The notes beneath the pieces were generated by a model, which searched no databases, was not told the DNA's origin, and saw nothing but the letters and a program-made list of their open reading frames with translations. Shown piece by piece: positions 13,295 through 21,270 of a stretch of 21,324 bases of DNA (positions are counted from its first letter, which is position 1; each line of letters begins with the position of its first letter). Made by a program: the position numbers and the translations under genes. Origin of the DNA: DATIJJ01 sp035478255 (GTDB lineage: Bacteria; Pseudomonadota; Gammaproteobacteria; DSM-16500); the NCBI GenBank assembly GCA_035478255.1, contig DATIJV010000114.1, positions 1 to 21,324 of the forward strand, read 5' to 3'.

Positions 13295-14844
13295 AATCCG
13301 CATCACTGCAACGCTGGTTTTATGTCTTTGTTTTTTTTCATGTATTCCTCTGGACACTCATACCTGCTTCGGTGAGGTACACTTTACCGATGGATGCGAT
13401 GGAAGGAACTACATGGGGACATCAACTGCTTCTGGGATACGATAAAAATCCATTTTTAAACGCCTGGCTAACTCGGCTCGCGCTTTTTTTAAACGACGGC
13501 TCGGTCTGGACAATTTATTTATTCAGCCAGTTATCCGTTGCGATTTGCTTTTGGGCGACCTTTAGCCTCGGCAAAAAAATCTTGCCGCCGATTTATGCAT
13601 TGATCGGCGTGCTGCTGCTGGAAAGTATACAGTATTACAATTTGCATGCCATTGACTTTAACGATAACACACTGGAATTAGCACTCTGGTCATTAACCAT
13701 TTTGTTTTTTTATCAAGCGAGTCTTAAAAATAAATTATCGGATTGGTTGTTGACAGGTCTTTTCGCAGGCTTGGGAATGATGGCGAAGTATTACACGGCG
13801 ATGTTATTAATTCCCATGGGATTATTTCTTTTGATGAACTCCATCGCTCGCCAACAATTGAAGCATTTAAAAATTTACGCGGGCTTGCTGGTTTTTATCG
13901 CAATTATTTTACCGCACACCATCTGGTTATTTTTTCATGATTTTATTACGATCCATTACGCTATTGGACGTGTCAGCAATGCACCCGCTTTATTAAATCC
14001 CTTATTAAATCACTTACAATCTCCCTTGCGATTTACCTGGCAGCAATTTGAAGTATTATTGCCAGCTCTATTTCTTTTTGCAATTTTACTTTTAAATAAA
14101 AAACCAGCATTGACCACCTTACCGCCGCTTAATAATTTCGATAAAACATTTTTGTTTTGGGTTGGAGCAGGGCCTTTTTTGCTGACTGTTTTATTATCTG
14201 TTTTTTTTGGAATGAAATTACGTGCAGGCTGGGGACAGCCGCTTTTCTCACTCTGGGGAATTATTTTAATTAGAACGTTCACACCGCGTTTATCGCGCGA
14301 GGGATTGATTTCTTTTCTTGGATTATTGGCAGCGCTTTCGATCGTAATGATGAGTGTTTACTCTATTGCACTTATCCGCGCAAAAGAGCATTCCAGTGCA
14401 AATTTTCCGGGACAGATTATCGCGCGCGAACTCACACAACAATGGGAAAAAAAATATCATACCCCGCTTGGCTTTGTGGCAGGACCGCGCTGGATAGCTG
14501 GAAATATTGCGTTTTATTCCCATGATCATCCTGATGTGTATATTGACTGGGACAATAAAATTAGTTCGTGGATTCATGAGAATGAACTCCGAAAAACAGG
14601 CGCAATTTTTGTTTGGGACCCGACTGAGGCAATACAAATATCGGAGAAAGATATTCGTGCGCGTTTTCCCGAATTAGGAGAAGTCAATATTATGCATTTT
14701 TTCTGGATGCGGAATAATAAGATGAAACCGATCGAGATAAAAGTAGCGTTTTTACCTCCTTCCCCTTTCACCGAATTCCACAAAAAGCCTGTGGAGGAAG
14801 GGGAAGCAAGTCAATCACATCATCCAACTCTTCTTTCGTCGTAA
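13276..14844 (+). CDS. GT39/ArnT-like membrane glycosyltransferase
   Basis: A GT-C integral membrane enzyme of the PMT/ArnT type, which uses a polyprenyl-phosphate sugar to decorate lipid A, glycans or proteins; the acceptor is unknown. The first membrane helix is followed by the periplasmic acidic motif DAMEGTTWGHQLLLGYDKNP, which fits the catalytic Asp of the fold. About ten further hydrophobic segments extend to residue ~370, then a soluble C-terminal domain (about 380-495 of the 522). The ATG at 13276 lacks a ribosome site; an in-frame TTG at 13255 is an alternative. The last ~30 residues look non-native. From FLPPSPFTEFHKK onward they are encoded by palindromic element copy 5 and then by antisense of the neighbouring cysteine desulfurase gene, so the original stop codon was lost. 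Confidence 0.88.
   Translation: MLNNFVKSASLQRWFYVFVFFHVFLWTLIPASVRYTLPMDAMEGTTWGHQLLLGYDKNPFLNAWLTRLALFLNDGSVWTIYLFSQLSVAICFWATFSLGKKILPPIYALIGVLLLESIQYYNLHAIDFNDNTLELALWSLTILFFYQASLKNKLSDWLLTGLFAGLGMMAKYYTAMLLIPMGLFLLMNSIARQQLKHLKIYAGLLVFIAIILPHTIWLFFHDFITIHYAIGRVSNAPALLNPLLNHLQSPLRFTWQQFEVLLPALFLFAILLLNKKPALTTLPPLNNFDKTFLFWVGAGPFLLTVLLSVFFGMKLRAGWGQPLFSLWGIILIRTFTPRLSREGLISFLGLLAALSIVMMSVYSIALIRAKEHSSANFPGQIIARELTQQWEKKYHTPLGFVAGPRWIAGNIAFYSHDHPDVYIDWDNKISSWIHENELRKTGAIFVWDPTEAIQISEKDIRARFPELGEVNIMHFFWMRNNKMKPIEIKVAFLPPSPFTEFHKKPVEEGEASQSHHPTLLSS
14753..14806. repeat. Single arm of the palindromic element family (copy 5)
   Basis: TACCTCCTTCCCC, then CACCGAATTCCAC-loop-CCTGTGGAGGAAGGGGAAG. 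One arm is present without the centre or second arm. It lies across the convergent ends of two genes. On the plus strand it is translated as LPPSPFTEFHKKPVEEGEA within the GT39 protein. On the minus strand it gives the last 12 residues and the stop codon of the cysteine desulfurase. Confidence 0.85.
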
Positions 14845-15919
14845 ACCGTCCAAAAGAAAAACGCAGCGAACAATGCGCTTCTTCCGCAGTTAATCCCATC
14901 GCACGTAACACATAAGAGGGTTCCGTCCCTTTAGCATGACAGGCTGATCCAGTAGAAACCGCCATTTCCGGTATAGCATTGATCAATTCACTCGTTTTAA
15001 TTCCCGGAAAACGTACATTCAAAATATGCGGCACAGAATTCTCAAAATCTCCATTCACAATCGCTCCCGTTCGTGCTTGAAGCGCAGCATAAAAATAACG
15101 TTTGAGCTCTGTTATTCTGTTTCGCTCTTTTGCAAAACAATCATCTGCCAATTCAAATGCTTCACCCATTCCTACAATTTGATGCACCGGCAGCGTGCCT
15201 GAGCGCATCCCTTGTTCATGACCGCCGCCATGCATTTGCGCTGCAACACGTACGCGTGGTTTGCGCCGCAAATAAAGCGCGCCAATACCTTTTGGGCCAT
15301 AAACTTTATGCGCAGATAAAGAAACAAGATCGATGGGAGTTTTCTCTACATCCAAATGAATTTTTCCAATGCTTTGCGCTGCATCAACATGCAATAAAAT
15401 TCCCTCTGCCGCAGTGAATTCTGCAATCGCGTTGATATCCTGAATCACACCTGTTTCATTATTAACTTGCATAATTGAAACTAAAATCGTGTCTTCGCGT
15501 AACGCCGCGCGCAATGCTGTCAGATCCAATAATCCATTTGCGGAAGGCGTCAGATAGGTGACAAAAAAACCTTGCTTTTCAAGTTGCTGACAACAATCCA
15601 GCACTGAACTATGCTCAGTTTTCAGGGTAATGATATGCCTGCCTTTGCGTTGATAAATTTCACTGGCCCCTTTTAAAGCGAGATTGTTTGATTCAGTTGC
15701 ACCGGATGTCCAGATCATTTGGCTGGGTTCAGCGTGGATCGTTTTTGCCACTTTTGCACGAGCAATATCTACAGCATTTTTTGCAGCCTGGCCTAAAGTA
15801 TGAGTCGAGGAGGCATTAGCAAATATGCCATCAGGCATTAAATATTGCATCATTTTAGCTGCAACGCGTGGATCGACAGGAGTGGTGGCTGCGTAATCTA
15901 GATAAATAGGTAAATTCAT
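14768..15919 (-). CDS. iscS: IscS-like cysteine desulfurase with replaced C-terminus
   Basis: A pyridoxal-phosphate enzyme moving sulfur from cysteine to Fe-S cluster scaffolds or tRNA thiolation. The 383 residues follow E. coli IscS closely: MNLPIYLDYAATTPVDPRVA, TSGATESNN, KTEHSSVLD (His103), the PLP Lys205 in SLSAHKVYGPKG, and MHGGGHEQGMRSGTLPVHQI. The active loop reads STGSACHAKGTEPS (Cys327). Homology continues through RFTTKEELDDVIDL (near 370) and stops; IscS has about 30 more residues, including the tail that contacts IscU. Here the last 12 residues (LPLPPQAFCGIR) and stop come from a palindromic element. No iscU, iscA or iscR is nearby, so it may serve thiolation or be a second desulfurase. 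Start 15919 follows GAGG and matches the family; the frame upstream (to 15970) is repeat-derived. Confidence 0.9.
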   Translation of the reverse strand: MNLPIYLDYAATTPVDPRVAAKMMQYLMPDGIFANASSTHTLGQAAKNAVDIARAKVAKTIHAEPSQMIWTSGATESNNLALKGASEIYQRKGRHIITLKTEHSSVLDCCQQLEKQGFFVTYLTPSANGLLDLTALRAALREDTILVSIMQVNNETGVIQDINAIAEFTAAEGILLHVDAAQSIGKIHLDVEKTPIDLVSLSAHKVYGPKGIGALYLRRKPRVRVAAQMHGGGHEQGMRSGTLPVHQIVGMGEAFELADDCFAKERNRITELKRYFYAALQARTGAIVNGDFENSVPHILNVRFPGIKTSELINAIPEMAVSTGSACHAKGTEPSYVLRAMGLTAEEAHCSLRFSFGRFTTKEELDDVIDLLPLPPQAFCGIR

Positions 15920-15937
15920 CGTGGAAGTATACCTCGT

Positions 15938-15971
15938 GGTGGGCACGGCGAAAAGCATGCCTTTGCCCACC
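15938..15971. repeat. Dispersed GGTGGGCA hairpin repeat
   Basis: GGTGGGCA (15938-15945) and TGCCCACC (15964-15971) form an 8-bp stem around an 18-nt loop. Sequences of the form GGGTGGGCA...TGCCCACC are scattered in many proteobacterial genomes. It lies 8 bp past the flavoprotein stop codon and before the desulfurase start, where it may affect transcript ends. There is no T-run. Confidence 0.6.
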
Positions 15972-15978
15972 CTGCAAA

Positions 15979-17457
15979 TTACTCAATTCGGATAGGCACA
16001 TCACGACCCAGAGAATGCTCCCCCGGCTTTCCCGATTCATGATATTCTGCATCCTGATTCACATTCCAGATATTAAAATAATTTTCACCCGCCAAAATAT
16101 TTTTGACCGTCAACATCGCCGTCATCATCGCATGGTCCTGATTATTGTATTTATGCATACCATTACGGCCAGTCAAATGTAAAGTCGGAAATCGGACATC
16201 AAGCTCGCGGCGGATAATTTCCACATGTTCCTTATAATTCTCATCATAAACTGGATAGGCTTTTACTTGTCTGACAACACAGCCATCTTCTACATCTTCC
16301 GCATTCGCCAAACCCACTTTGACAATTTCTGCTTTTGCTTTTTGAATTAACTCTGCATCGGATTTTTCCCACATCCCATCTCCTTCAAAACAAAAATATT
16401 CCATACCATAACAACACATCGAAGGATCAGGCACCATTTCCGGCGACCATGATTTAAAATTTTGAATCCGCGCTACATCGACATCGGGATCGTGAATATA
16501 AATCCAGTTATCAGAAAATTGTTTTTTATCTTTTAGAATGAGAATAACAATCAGAAAATCTCGATATTTTAATGCAAATGCGGCTTGCTGTATCACATCC
16601 GGTAAAGCAGGACGTAAATAATCCATCACCAGTTCACGAATCGGTGCAGTTGAAATAAGATGCAGAGAAGAAATAGCATGCTGCTCGCCCTGCTGGTCCT
16701 CAAAAATTATCGTCCATATTTTTTTATCTCCATCAAATTCGCAGCGAATGACCCGTTTTCCCAATTCAACTTTTCCGCCAAAATTTTTTATTTTATTCGA
16801 ACAAGTTTCCCACATCATCCCAGGTCCCTTGCGCGGATAACGAAATGAATCAATCAATGTTTTGATCACAGGACTCTTATCATTTTTTTTCGGAAATAAA
16901 GCATTGACTGCCGCAGTAACGAGCGACAATCCTTTAATCCGCTGCGCTGCCCAATCCGCAGAAATTTTTTCACACGGCATGCCCCACACTTTTTCAGTAT
17001 AGGTTTTAAAAAAAATGGAAAATAATCTTTTGCCAAAATGATTGCTCACCCAGTCGGCAAATGATCGCGGATTTTTCACAGGAAAAATAGCGGCTTTCAC
17101 ATATGAAATAAAACAGAAAAAAGATTCCATGATTCCGAGTCTGGAAAGCACTTCAAAAAATTTTAAGGGATAAGAAAAATATTGTTTCTTGTAAAAAATG
17201 CGCGATAATCTCGGACGCGTGAGCAAGTCGTCACCTAAAATCTCCGTCCAGAAATCTTCGACTTCTTTTGCTTTAGAAAAAAAACGATGTCCGCCGATAT
17301 CAAAGCAATATCCCTTATAGGTGGCTGTTCGTGCAATGCCGCCCACATAGACTGGATCTGCCTCAAGGACTGTCACTGAGACTTTTTCTTTAGCTAAAAG
17401 ATAAGCGGCTGTTAAACCCGCTGGCCCCGCTCCAATGATTACGACGCTGGTTTGCAT
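15979..17457 (-). CDS. FAD-dependent oxidoreductase, UDP-galactopyranose-mutase-like
   Basis: A 492-residue flavoprotein. The N-terminal dinucleotide fold VVIIGAGPAGLTAAYLLA (5-22) is followed by VLEAD (30-34), VGGIARTA (38-45) and FDIGGHRFF (52-60). The segment YTEKVWGMPCEKISADWAAQRIKGLSL (153-179) is typical of this UGM/amine-oxidase-like group. The C-terminal FAD motif lies in LTGRNGMHKYNNQDHAMMTA (428-447). Such proteins are annotated as UGM-like or protoporphyrinogen-oxidase-like and occur beside glycosyltransferases. The flanking genes favour a role in sugar-nucleotide or lipid-linked sugar chemistry, but the reaction is not known. It ends 59 bp before the desulfurase on the same strand, and it is divergent from the GT-C gene at 17507. 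Confidence 0.88.
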   Translation of the reverse strand: MQTSVVIIGAGPAGLTAAYLLAKEKVSVTVLEADPVYVGGIARTATYKGYCFDIGGHRFFSKAKEVEDFWTEILGDDLLTRPRLSRIFYKKQYFSYPLKFFEVLSRLGIMESFFCFISYVKAAIFPVKNPRSFADWVSNHFGKRLFSIFFKTYTEKVWGMPCEKISADWAAQRIKGLSLVTAAVNALFPKKNDKSPVIKTLIDSFRYPRKGPGMMWETCSNKIKNFGGKVELGKRVIRCEFDGDKKIWTIIFEDQQGEQHAISSLHLISTAPIRELVMDYLRPALPDVIQQAAFALKYRDFLIVILILKDKKQFSDNWIYIHDPDVDVARIQNFKSWSPEMVPDPSMCCYGMEYFCFEGDGMWEKSDAELIQKAKAEIVKVGLANAEDVEDGCVVRQVKAYPVYDENYKEHVEIIRRELDVRFPTLHLTGRNGMHKYNNQDHAMMTAMLTVKNILAGENYFNIWNVNQDAEYHESGKPGEHSLGRDVPIRIE

Positions 17458-17472
17458 ACTTCAAAAGTCCTG

Positions 17473-17478
17473 TATAAT
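17473..17478 (+). promoter_or_regulatory. Promoter -10 hexamer for the gene at 17507
   Basis: A perfect TATAAT with TTTGCA/TTGCAT 15-16 bp upstream as a possible -35. The predicted start near 17485 leaves a 20-nt leader containing GAGAGG, the ribosome site. The promoter lies in the 49-bp divergent gap, close to the flavoprotein start codon. Confidence 0.5.
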
Positions 17479-17506
17479 GTCTCAAAATGATTAGTGAGAG
17501 GTATAT

Positions 17507-19393
17507 ATGTTTCCATCAGCAGCCCAGGGTCGCCACCCAAACTCCTTTTGGACTATTTTCCTATTGTGCCTATCCTATCTCATATTTCAATTGATCAACA
17601 TACCTTCGACCGCACTTTCTGTCGATGAATTTTGGTTTGCACATCATATTTTTGAATATACCCATAAACTACCTTATCGGGATTTTTTACCTTATAAAAC
17701 GATATTAGGATATTATTTGTTTTCCGCTCCTTTTTTTATCTGGCATACATTTTTACAGCCTGTTTATTATATAAAATATGAAATCGCGATTATTAATACA
17801 TTTTTTTTGGGGGGAGTAACCTTCTGGCTGATGCGATTTTTTAATCCCAGGACCGTCATTTTCTCGACCATATTGATTCTTGCCAATAATCTTTTTCTGA
17901 TCTATTCCGTAGAATTACGTATTGATATGCTGGCCAGCTGGCTGGGCTTGATTTCAATTTTATTCATTTTATCAAATCGGGTAATATTAGCAGGCACAGC
18001 GATCGCAATCAGTTTTTTAATTTCACAAAAAGCTTTATGGTTTTTTGCCGCAACCAATTTTGCATTTGTAAGTTACTGGATATTGATATCTCGTAACTGG
18101 CAGATGATACGAAAAATATTTCAGTTTAATTTAGCTGTATTGATTCCTGTTTTTGTTTATGTTGTTATCTGGTCAATTCCATCAAATTTACACGTTGTAC
18201 TGAATAGTGTTTTTTATGAAGCTTTTTCACAATCCAAAATTACCTGGTATACAAAAATTTATTATCGATGCTGGAGTGTAATTTTATCGAATGGTCCTTT
18301 GTTAATATTATTATGGCCATTCACCTGGATTATGTTTTTTACCCGAACGCATCTAAAAACTTCGGAATATCAGCGTCGTTTTTTTATCACCGCGTATGCA
18401 GGAATCCTGATGCTATGCGTCATCACTTATCAACAGGCATTCCCCTATGGCATGGTGCTCATCATTCCTGCTTATTGTTTAATTTATTCGGATTTTTTTT
18501 CTTGGACTTCTGCGGTATTTCAAGAAAAATATTCTTTAAACCCTTTAAATCACCGCGGATTATTCTGGTTTATCGCGCTATATACGATAGGCACAACAGG
18601 CCTCATCATTTTTATGGGTTTATCTTTTGCTTATTATTTAATTTTACTCATTCCTCTCAGTGTTTTTATACTTCCTTATTTTAAAGATATTTTAAGAGCG
18701 CCCCTTTTAGTGATTATGATCAGCACAGGGATAGTATATCCCATGGTTCGTGTGGTTTATAAAGTTTATCTATTTAATGGAAATTATCAAAAATCAATGT
18801 TGACTGTTTCAAATGAACTACTCAAAGACGGCGGGGGATTTTTTGCTGGAACACCTTTATTTTATGATCGTGATCAGGCAATTTCCGGGTTAAAAAATTT
18901 AATTGATCCGGCGATTGAATATTTGCGTAAACCGTCAGAAAAAATATTGCCTATTATGCTCGCTTCGCTTTATCTTGAACCGCGAACGGATGCAGAAGTC
19001 ATTCATGATTTGCAAGTCACGCCTGTAAAATTTTACGTGAATTCAAATAGAATCTGGAATTTGCCAAATACAATTCATCGATATTTACAAACTGAGTTTA
19101 CGCATTATTGGGGAAGTATTTATATATATGCACCTGTCGTCGCAAGAAAAAAACAAAATGTATTGATTAAATTCAGAGGAAATTATGAAGTTGTTGCGAA
19201 GGAAAAGGCGATAATTTATTTGGATAATAAAAAAATATTACCGAATAGTGTGATATCTTTACAAAAAGGTTGGCATATATCAGATGCAACAATTTTTTAT
19301 CGATTGAAGTATGTGCCGAATCATCCTGTTAAACTGGATCCAGAATATGCAGCGGATGACTCGTATAAGTTTCTTAAGCTAATTGTTGCATAA
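17507..19393 (+). CDS. GT-C type membrane glycosyltransferase (GT39-like)
   Basis: A 628-residue integral membrane protein. After a first helix (about 14-32), the periplasmic loop carries SVDEFWFAHHIFEY (Asp40-Glu41) and PYRDFLPYKTILGYYLF, the acidic motif layout of PMT/ArnT-like enzymes. A second acidic site, VELRIDML (Asp140), follows helix 3. Some ten further hydrophobic segments run to about 425, then a soluble domain (about 430-628) rich in beta-type sequence. It would transfer a sugar from a polyprenyl-phosphate donor in the periplasm; donor and acceptor are unknown. GAGAGG ribosome site at normal spacing. The second GT-C protein of the region, with little obvious similarity to that at 13276 beyond the fold. 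Confidence 0.8.
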   Translation: MFPSAAQGRHPNSFWTIFLLCLSYLIFQLINIPSTALSVDEFWFAHHIFEYTHKLPYRDFLPYKTILGYYLFSAPFFIWHTFLQPVYYIKYEIAIINTFFLGGVTFWLMRFFNPRTVIFSTILILANNLFLIYSVELRIDMLASWLGLISILFILSNRVILAGTAIAISFLISQKALWFFAATNFAFVSYWILISRNWQMIRKIFQFNLAVLIPVFVYVVIWSIPSNLHVVLNSVFYEAFSQSKITWYTKIYYRCWSVILSNGPLLILLWPFTWIMFFTRTHLKTSEYQRRFFITAYAGILMLCVITYQQAFPYGMVLIIPAYCLIYSDFFSWTSAVFQEKYSLNPLNHRGLFWFIALYTIGTTGLIIFMGLSFAYYLILLIPLSVFILPYFKDILRAPLLVIMISTGIVYPMVRVVYKVYLFNGNYQKSMLTVSNELLKDGGGFFAGTPLFYDRDQAISGLKNLIDPAIEYLRKPSEKILPIMLASLYLEPRTDAEVIHDLQVTPVKFYVNSNRIWNLPNTIHRYLQTEFTHYWGSIYIYAPVVARKKQNVLIKFRGNYEVVAKEKAIIYLDNKKILPNSVISLQKGWHISDATIFYRLKYVPNHPVKLDPEYAADDSYKFLKLIVA

Positions 19394-19432
19394 AACAGGT
19401 TATATTAAAAAAAAGAATTCTAATAAATTTTT

Positions 19433-19577
19433 TATACCTCCTTCCCCTTGCACCGAACTCCAAGAAAAACACTTGGAGGAAGGGGGACGCTTCGATACAG
19501 ATGCGCTTAATTAGAGCGTCCCCCTTCCTCTTAACGCGCTTTTCGTTTGGAGGAAGGGGATAGGGGAAGGAGGTATA
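19433..19577. repeat. Nested palindromic element, copy 6 (full length, mismatched arms)
   Basis: Outer ends TATACCTCCTTCCCC and GGGGAAGGAGGTATA are inverted repeats, with flanking T/A runs extending the symmetry. The 21-bp centre is identical to copy 1. The arms differ inside: the left has CACCGAACTCCAAG-loop-CTTGGAGG and the right has CCTCTTAACGCG-loop-CGTTTGGAGG, almost as in copy 1. The element is therefore a chimera of two arm types. It lies between the convergent ends of the gene at 17507 and trmJ. Confidence 0.9.
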
Positions 19578-19595
19578 AAAATTTACTTTAGCTTT

Positions 19596-20315
19596 TTAAC
19601 CCCCCCCCAACCACTTGTCAACAGACCCTAATATTCCGCGCAAAATATTAATTTCCATCACATCTAATCGTGCACGATTAAACAAACGCCGTAATCGTGT
19701 CATCAATTGCCGCGGTGCTTTCGGATTTAAAAAATCCAGCGCCACTAAAACTTTTTCCAGATGTACGTACAATCCTTCGAGCTCTTGTGCAGTACCTAAT
19801 GCATAATCCCACTCTGTGGATTCCCCTTCCATCAGGCTTGCCAAATATAATTCATAAGCAATCACTTGCACCGCTGCTGCAATATTCAGCGCACTGTATT
19901 CATGATGACTCGGAATTTGCACGTGAAAATGACAACGATGCAATTCTTCATTGGTTAAACCCGACTGCTCACGACCAAAAAGAATGGCGGTTTGCATCGT
20001 GCTGGATTCCGTTTTAATTTTTTCTGCTAATTGCCGTGGTGATAACATCGGCCAGGGAATCGTCCGCGCCCGCGCACTCGTTCCAACTATCAAATGACAA
20101 TCAGCCAGCGCTTCATCCAGATTTTTCACCAGCACGGCATTTTCCAGCACGTCAACGGCTGATGAAGCCATTTCATTCGCTTTTTGATGGGGAAATAATT
20201 TGGGATTAATTAAGCAAAGATTTTTAAGACCCATAGTTTTCATCGCGCGCGCAACTCCGCCAATATTGCCTGGATGAGAGGTTTCAATGAGGACGATCCG
20301 AATATTTTCTAACAT
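19596..20315 (-). CDS. trmJ: tRNA (cytidine/uridine-2'-O-)-methyltransferase TrmJ
   Basis: A SPOUT methyltransferase that 2'-O-methylates position 32 of several tRNAs. The 239 residues show ETSHPGNIGGVARAMKTMG (11-29), FGREQSGLTNEEL (113-125) and YSALNIAAAVQVIAYE (140-155), the knot that binds S-adenosylmethionine. The C-terminal RRLFNRARLDVMEINILRGIL also matches E. coli TrmJ. The final three glycines come from a run of nine G, and slippage there would alter only the last few residues. Divergent from suhB, as in many gammaproteobacteria. Confidence 0.97.
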   Translation of the reverse strand: MLENIRIVLIETSHPGNIGGVARAMKTMGLKNLCLINPKLFPHQKANEMASSAVDVLENAVLVKNLDEALADCHLIVGTSARARTIPWPMLSPRQLAEKIKTESSTMQTAILFGREQSGLTNEELHRCHFHVQIPSHHEYSALNIAAAVQVIAYELYLASLMEGESTEWDYALGTAQELEGLYVHLEKVLVALDFLNPKAPRQLMTRLRRLFNRARLDVMEINILRGILGSVDKWLGGG

Positions 20316-20319
20316 AGTT

Positions 20320-20346
20320 ATATACCTCTCTGCGAGAGAGATATAT
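20320..20346 (-). promoter_or_regulatory. Strong hairpin sequestering the trmJ ribosome site
   Basis: On the minus strand ATATATCTCTCT, loop CGC, AGAGAGGTATAT pairs over 12 bp with one U-G wobble and a 3-nt loop. The right arm contains AGAGAGG, the only ribosome site before the ATG 4 nt further on. It would need melting or a helper to allow initiation, in the manner of an RNA thermometer or protein-binding leader. The element is also a near-palindrome, so it could instead be a DNA operator. Confidence 0.45.
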
Positions 20347-20374
20347 CCTACCAGTTTGCATGCATTTAATCATT

Positions 20375-20402
20375 TTGATTTAATTTGAAACTTTGTTATC
20401 CT
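20375..20402 (+). promoter_or_regulatory. Putative suhB promoter
   Basis: TTGATT (20375-20380) and TATCCT (20397-20402) with a 16-bp spacer. This places a start near 20409 and a 30-nt leader before the suhB ATG. It is a moderate match to the sigma-70 consensus. Confidence 0.4.
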
Positions 20403-20439
20403 AGGGATCCTATTTTTTGAGTCTGCTCTTAAAAAAATT

Positions 20440-21219
20440 ATGAAAGATCCTTTAATAAACATAGCGATCCAGGCTGCTCGCAGCGCGGGGAGTATCATTT
20501 CTCGCGCATTAGACCGACTGGATAAAATCCAGATTTCTGAAAAACAGCCTAATGATTATGTCACTGACGTTGATCGTAACGCTGAACGCGAGATTATAGC
20601 AATTATTCGCAAAGCCCATCCCAATCATGGGATTCTTGGTGAAGAGAGCGGCGAAATTTCCGGTAATGATTACACCTGGATTATTGATCCACTGGATGGT
20701 ACTCGAAATTTCATTCATGGTTTTCCGCATTTTGCGGTTTCTATTGCAGTTGCGTTCAAAGGCAAAATTGAACATGGTGTAATTTATGACCCAGTACGAC
20801 AAGAATTATTCAGTGCCAGCCGCGGTAAAGGGGCCCAACTGAATGACCGGCGTATTCGCGTGAGTCAACATAAAAATCTGGAAGAATGTCTTTTAGGAAC
20901 GGGTTTTCCGTATCGGCATTCGCCTGATGCAATTCGAGCTTATCTTGGAAGTCTTGAAGCCATACTGCCGACTTCGGGTGATGTGCGGCGAGCAGGTGCC
21001 GCGACACTTGATTTGGCCTATGTGGCCGCGGGACGGCTGGATGGATTTTGGGAAATGGGTTTGAAACCGTGGGACCTGGCAGCGGGAACGTTATTGATTA
21101 AAGAAGCAGGTGGCCTGGTTTGTGATTTTAATGGGGCAGAAGAATATATGAAAAGCGGGAATGTCGTGACGGCTAATCCGAAAATTTTGAAGTTGTTGTT
21201 GCAGCGGATTAGTATATAA
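20440..21219 (+). CDS. suhB: Inositol-1-monophosphatase family protein SuhB
   Basis: A Mg-dependent phosphatase fold. In E. coli SuhB also acts with NusA in rRNA antitermination. The 259 residues include ILGEESGE (metal ligand Glu near 68), IIDPLDGTRNFIHGFPHFAVSIA (Asp83, Asp86) and KPWDLAAGTLLIKEAGG (Asp212). The whole sequence parallels E. coli SuhB, including YDPVRQELFSASRGKGAQLN and RRAGAATLDLAYVAAGRLDGF. Divergent from trmJ. No strong ribosome site precedes the ATG. Confidence 0.96.
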   Translation: MKDPLINIAIQAARSAGSIISRALDRLDKIQISEKQPNDYVTDVDRNAEREIIAIIRKAHPNHGILGEESGEISGNDYTWIIDPLDGTRNFIHGFPHFAVSIAVAFKGKIEHGVIYDPVRQELFSASRGKGAQLNDRRIRVSQHKNLEECLLGTGFPYRHSPDAIRAYLGSLEAILPTSGDVRRAGAATLDLAYVAAGRLDGFWEMGLKPWDLAAGTLLIKEAGGLVCDFNGAEEYMKSGNVVTANPKILKLLLQRISI

Positions 21220-21270
21220 GTTTTTGTAACAGCTCAGTCCGTGGCTATAAAAGCAATATTTTCTTTCCTC

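Noticed and set aside
15920..15970. N-terminal extension of the cysteine desulfurase from 15970
   Set aside because: The added residues are encoded by a dispersed hairpin repeat, and the family start MNLPIYLDYAATTP is at 15919 with a ribosome site.
1..19577. The repeated C- and G-rich sequences as a CRISPR array
   Set aside because: Copies are kilobases apart, palindromic and of unequal length. There are no regular spacers and no cas genes.
20364..20384. A third PmrA-like box before suhB (TTTAAT...TTTAAT)
   Set aside because: The repeat period is 14 bp instead of 11, so it does not fit the box seen before the two orphan genes.
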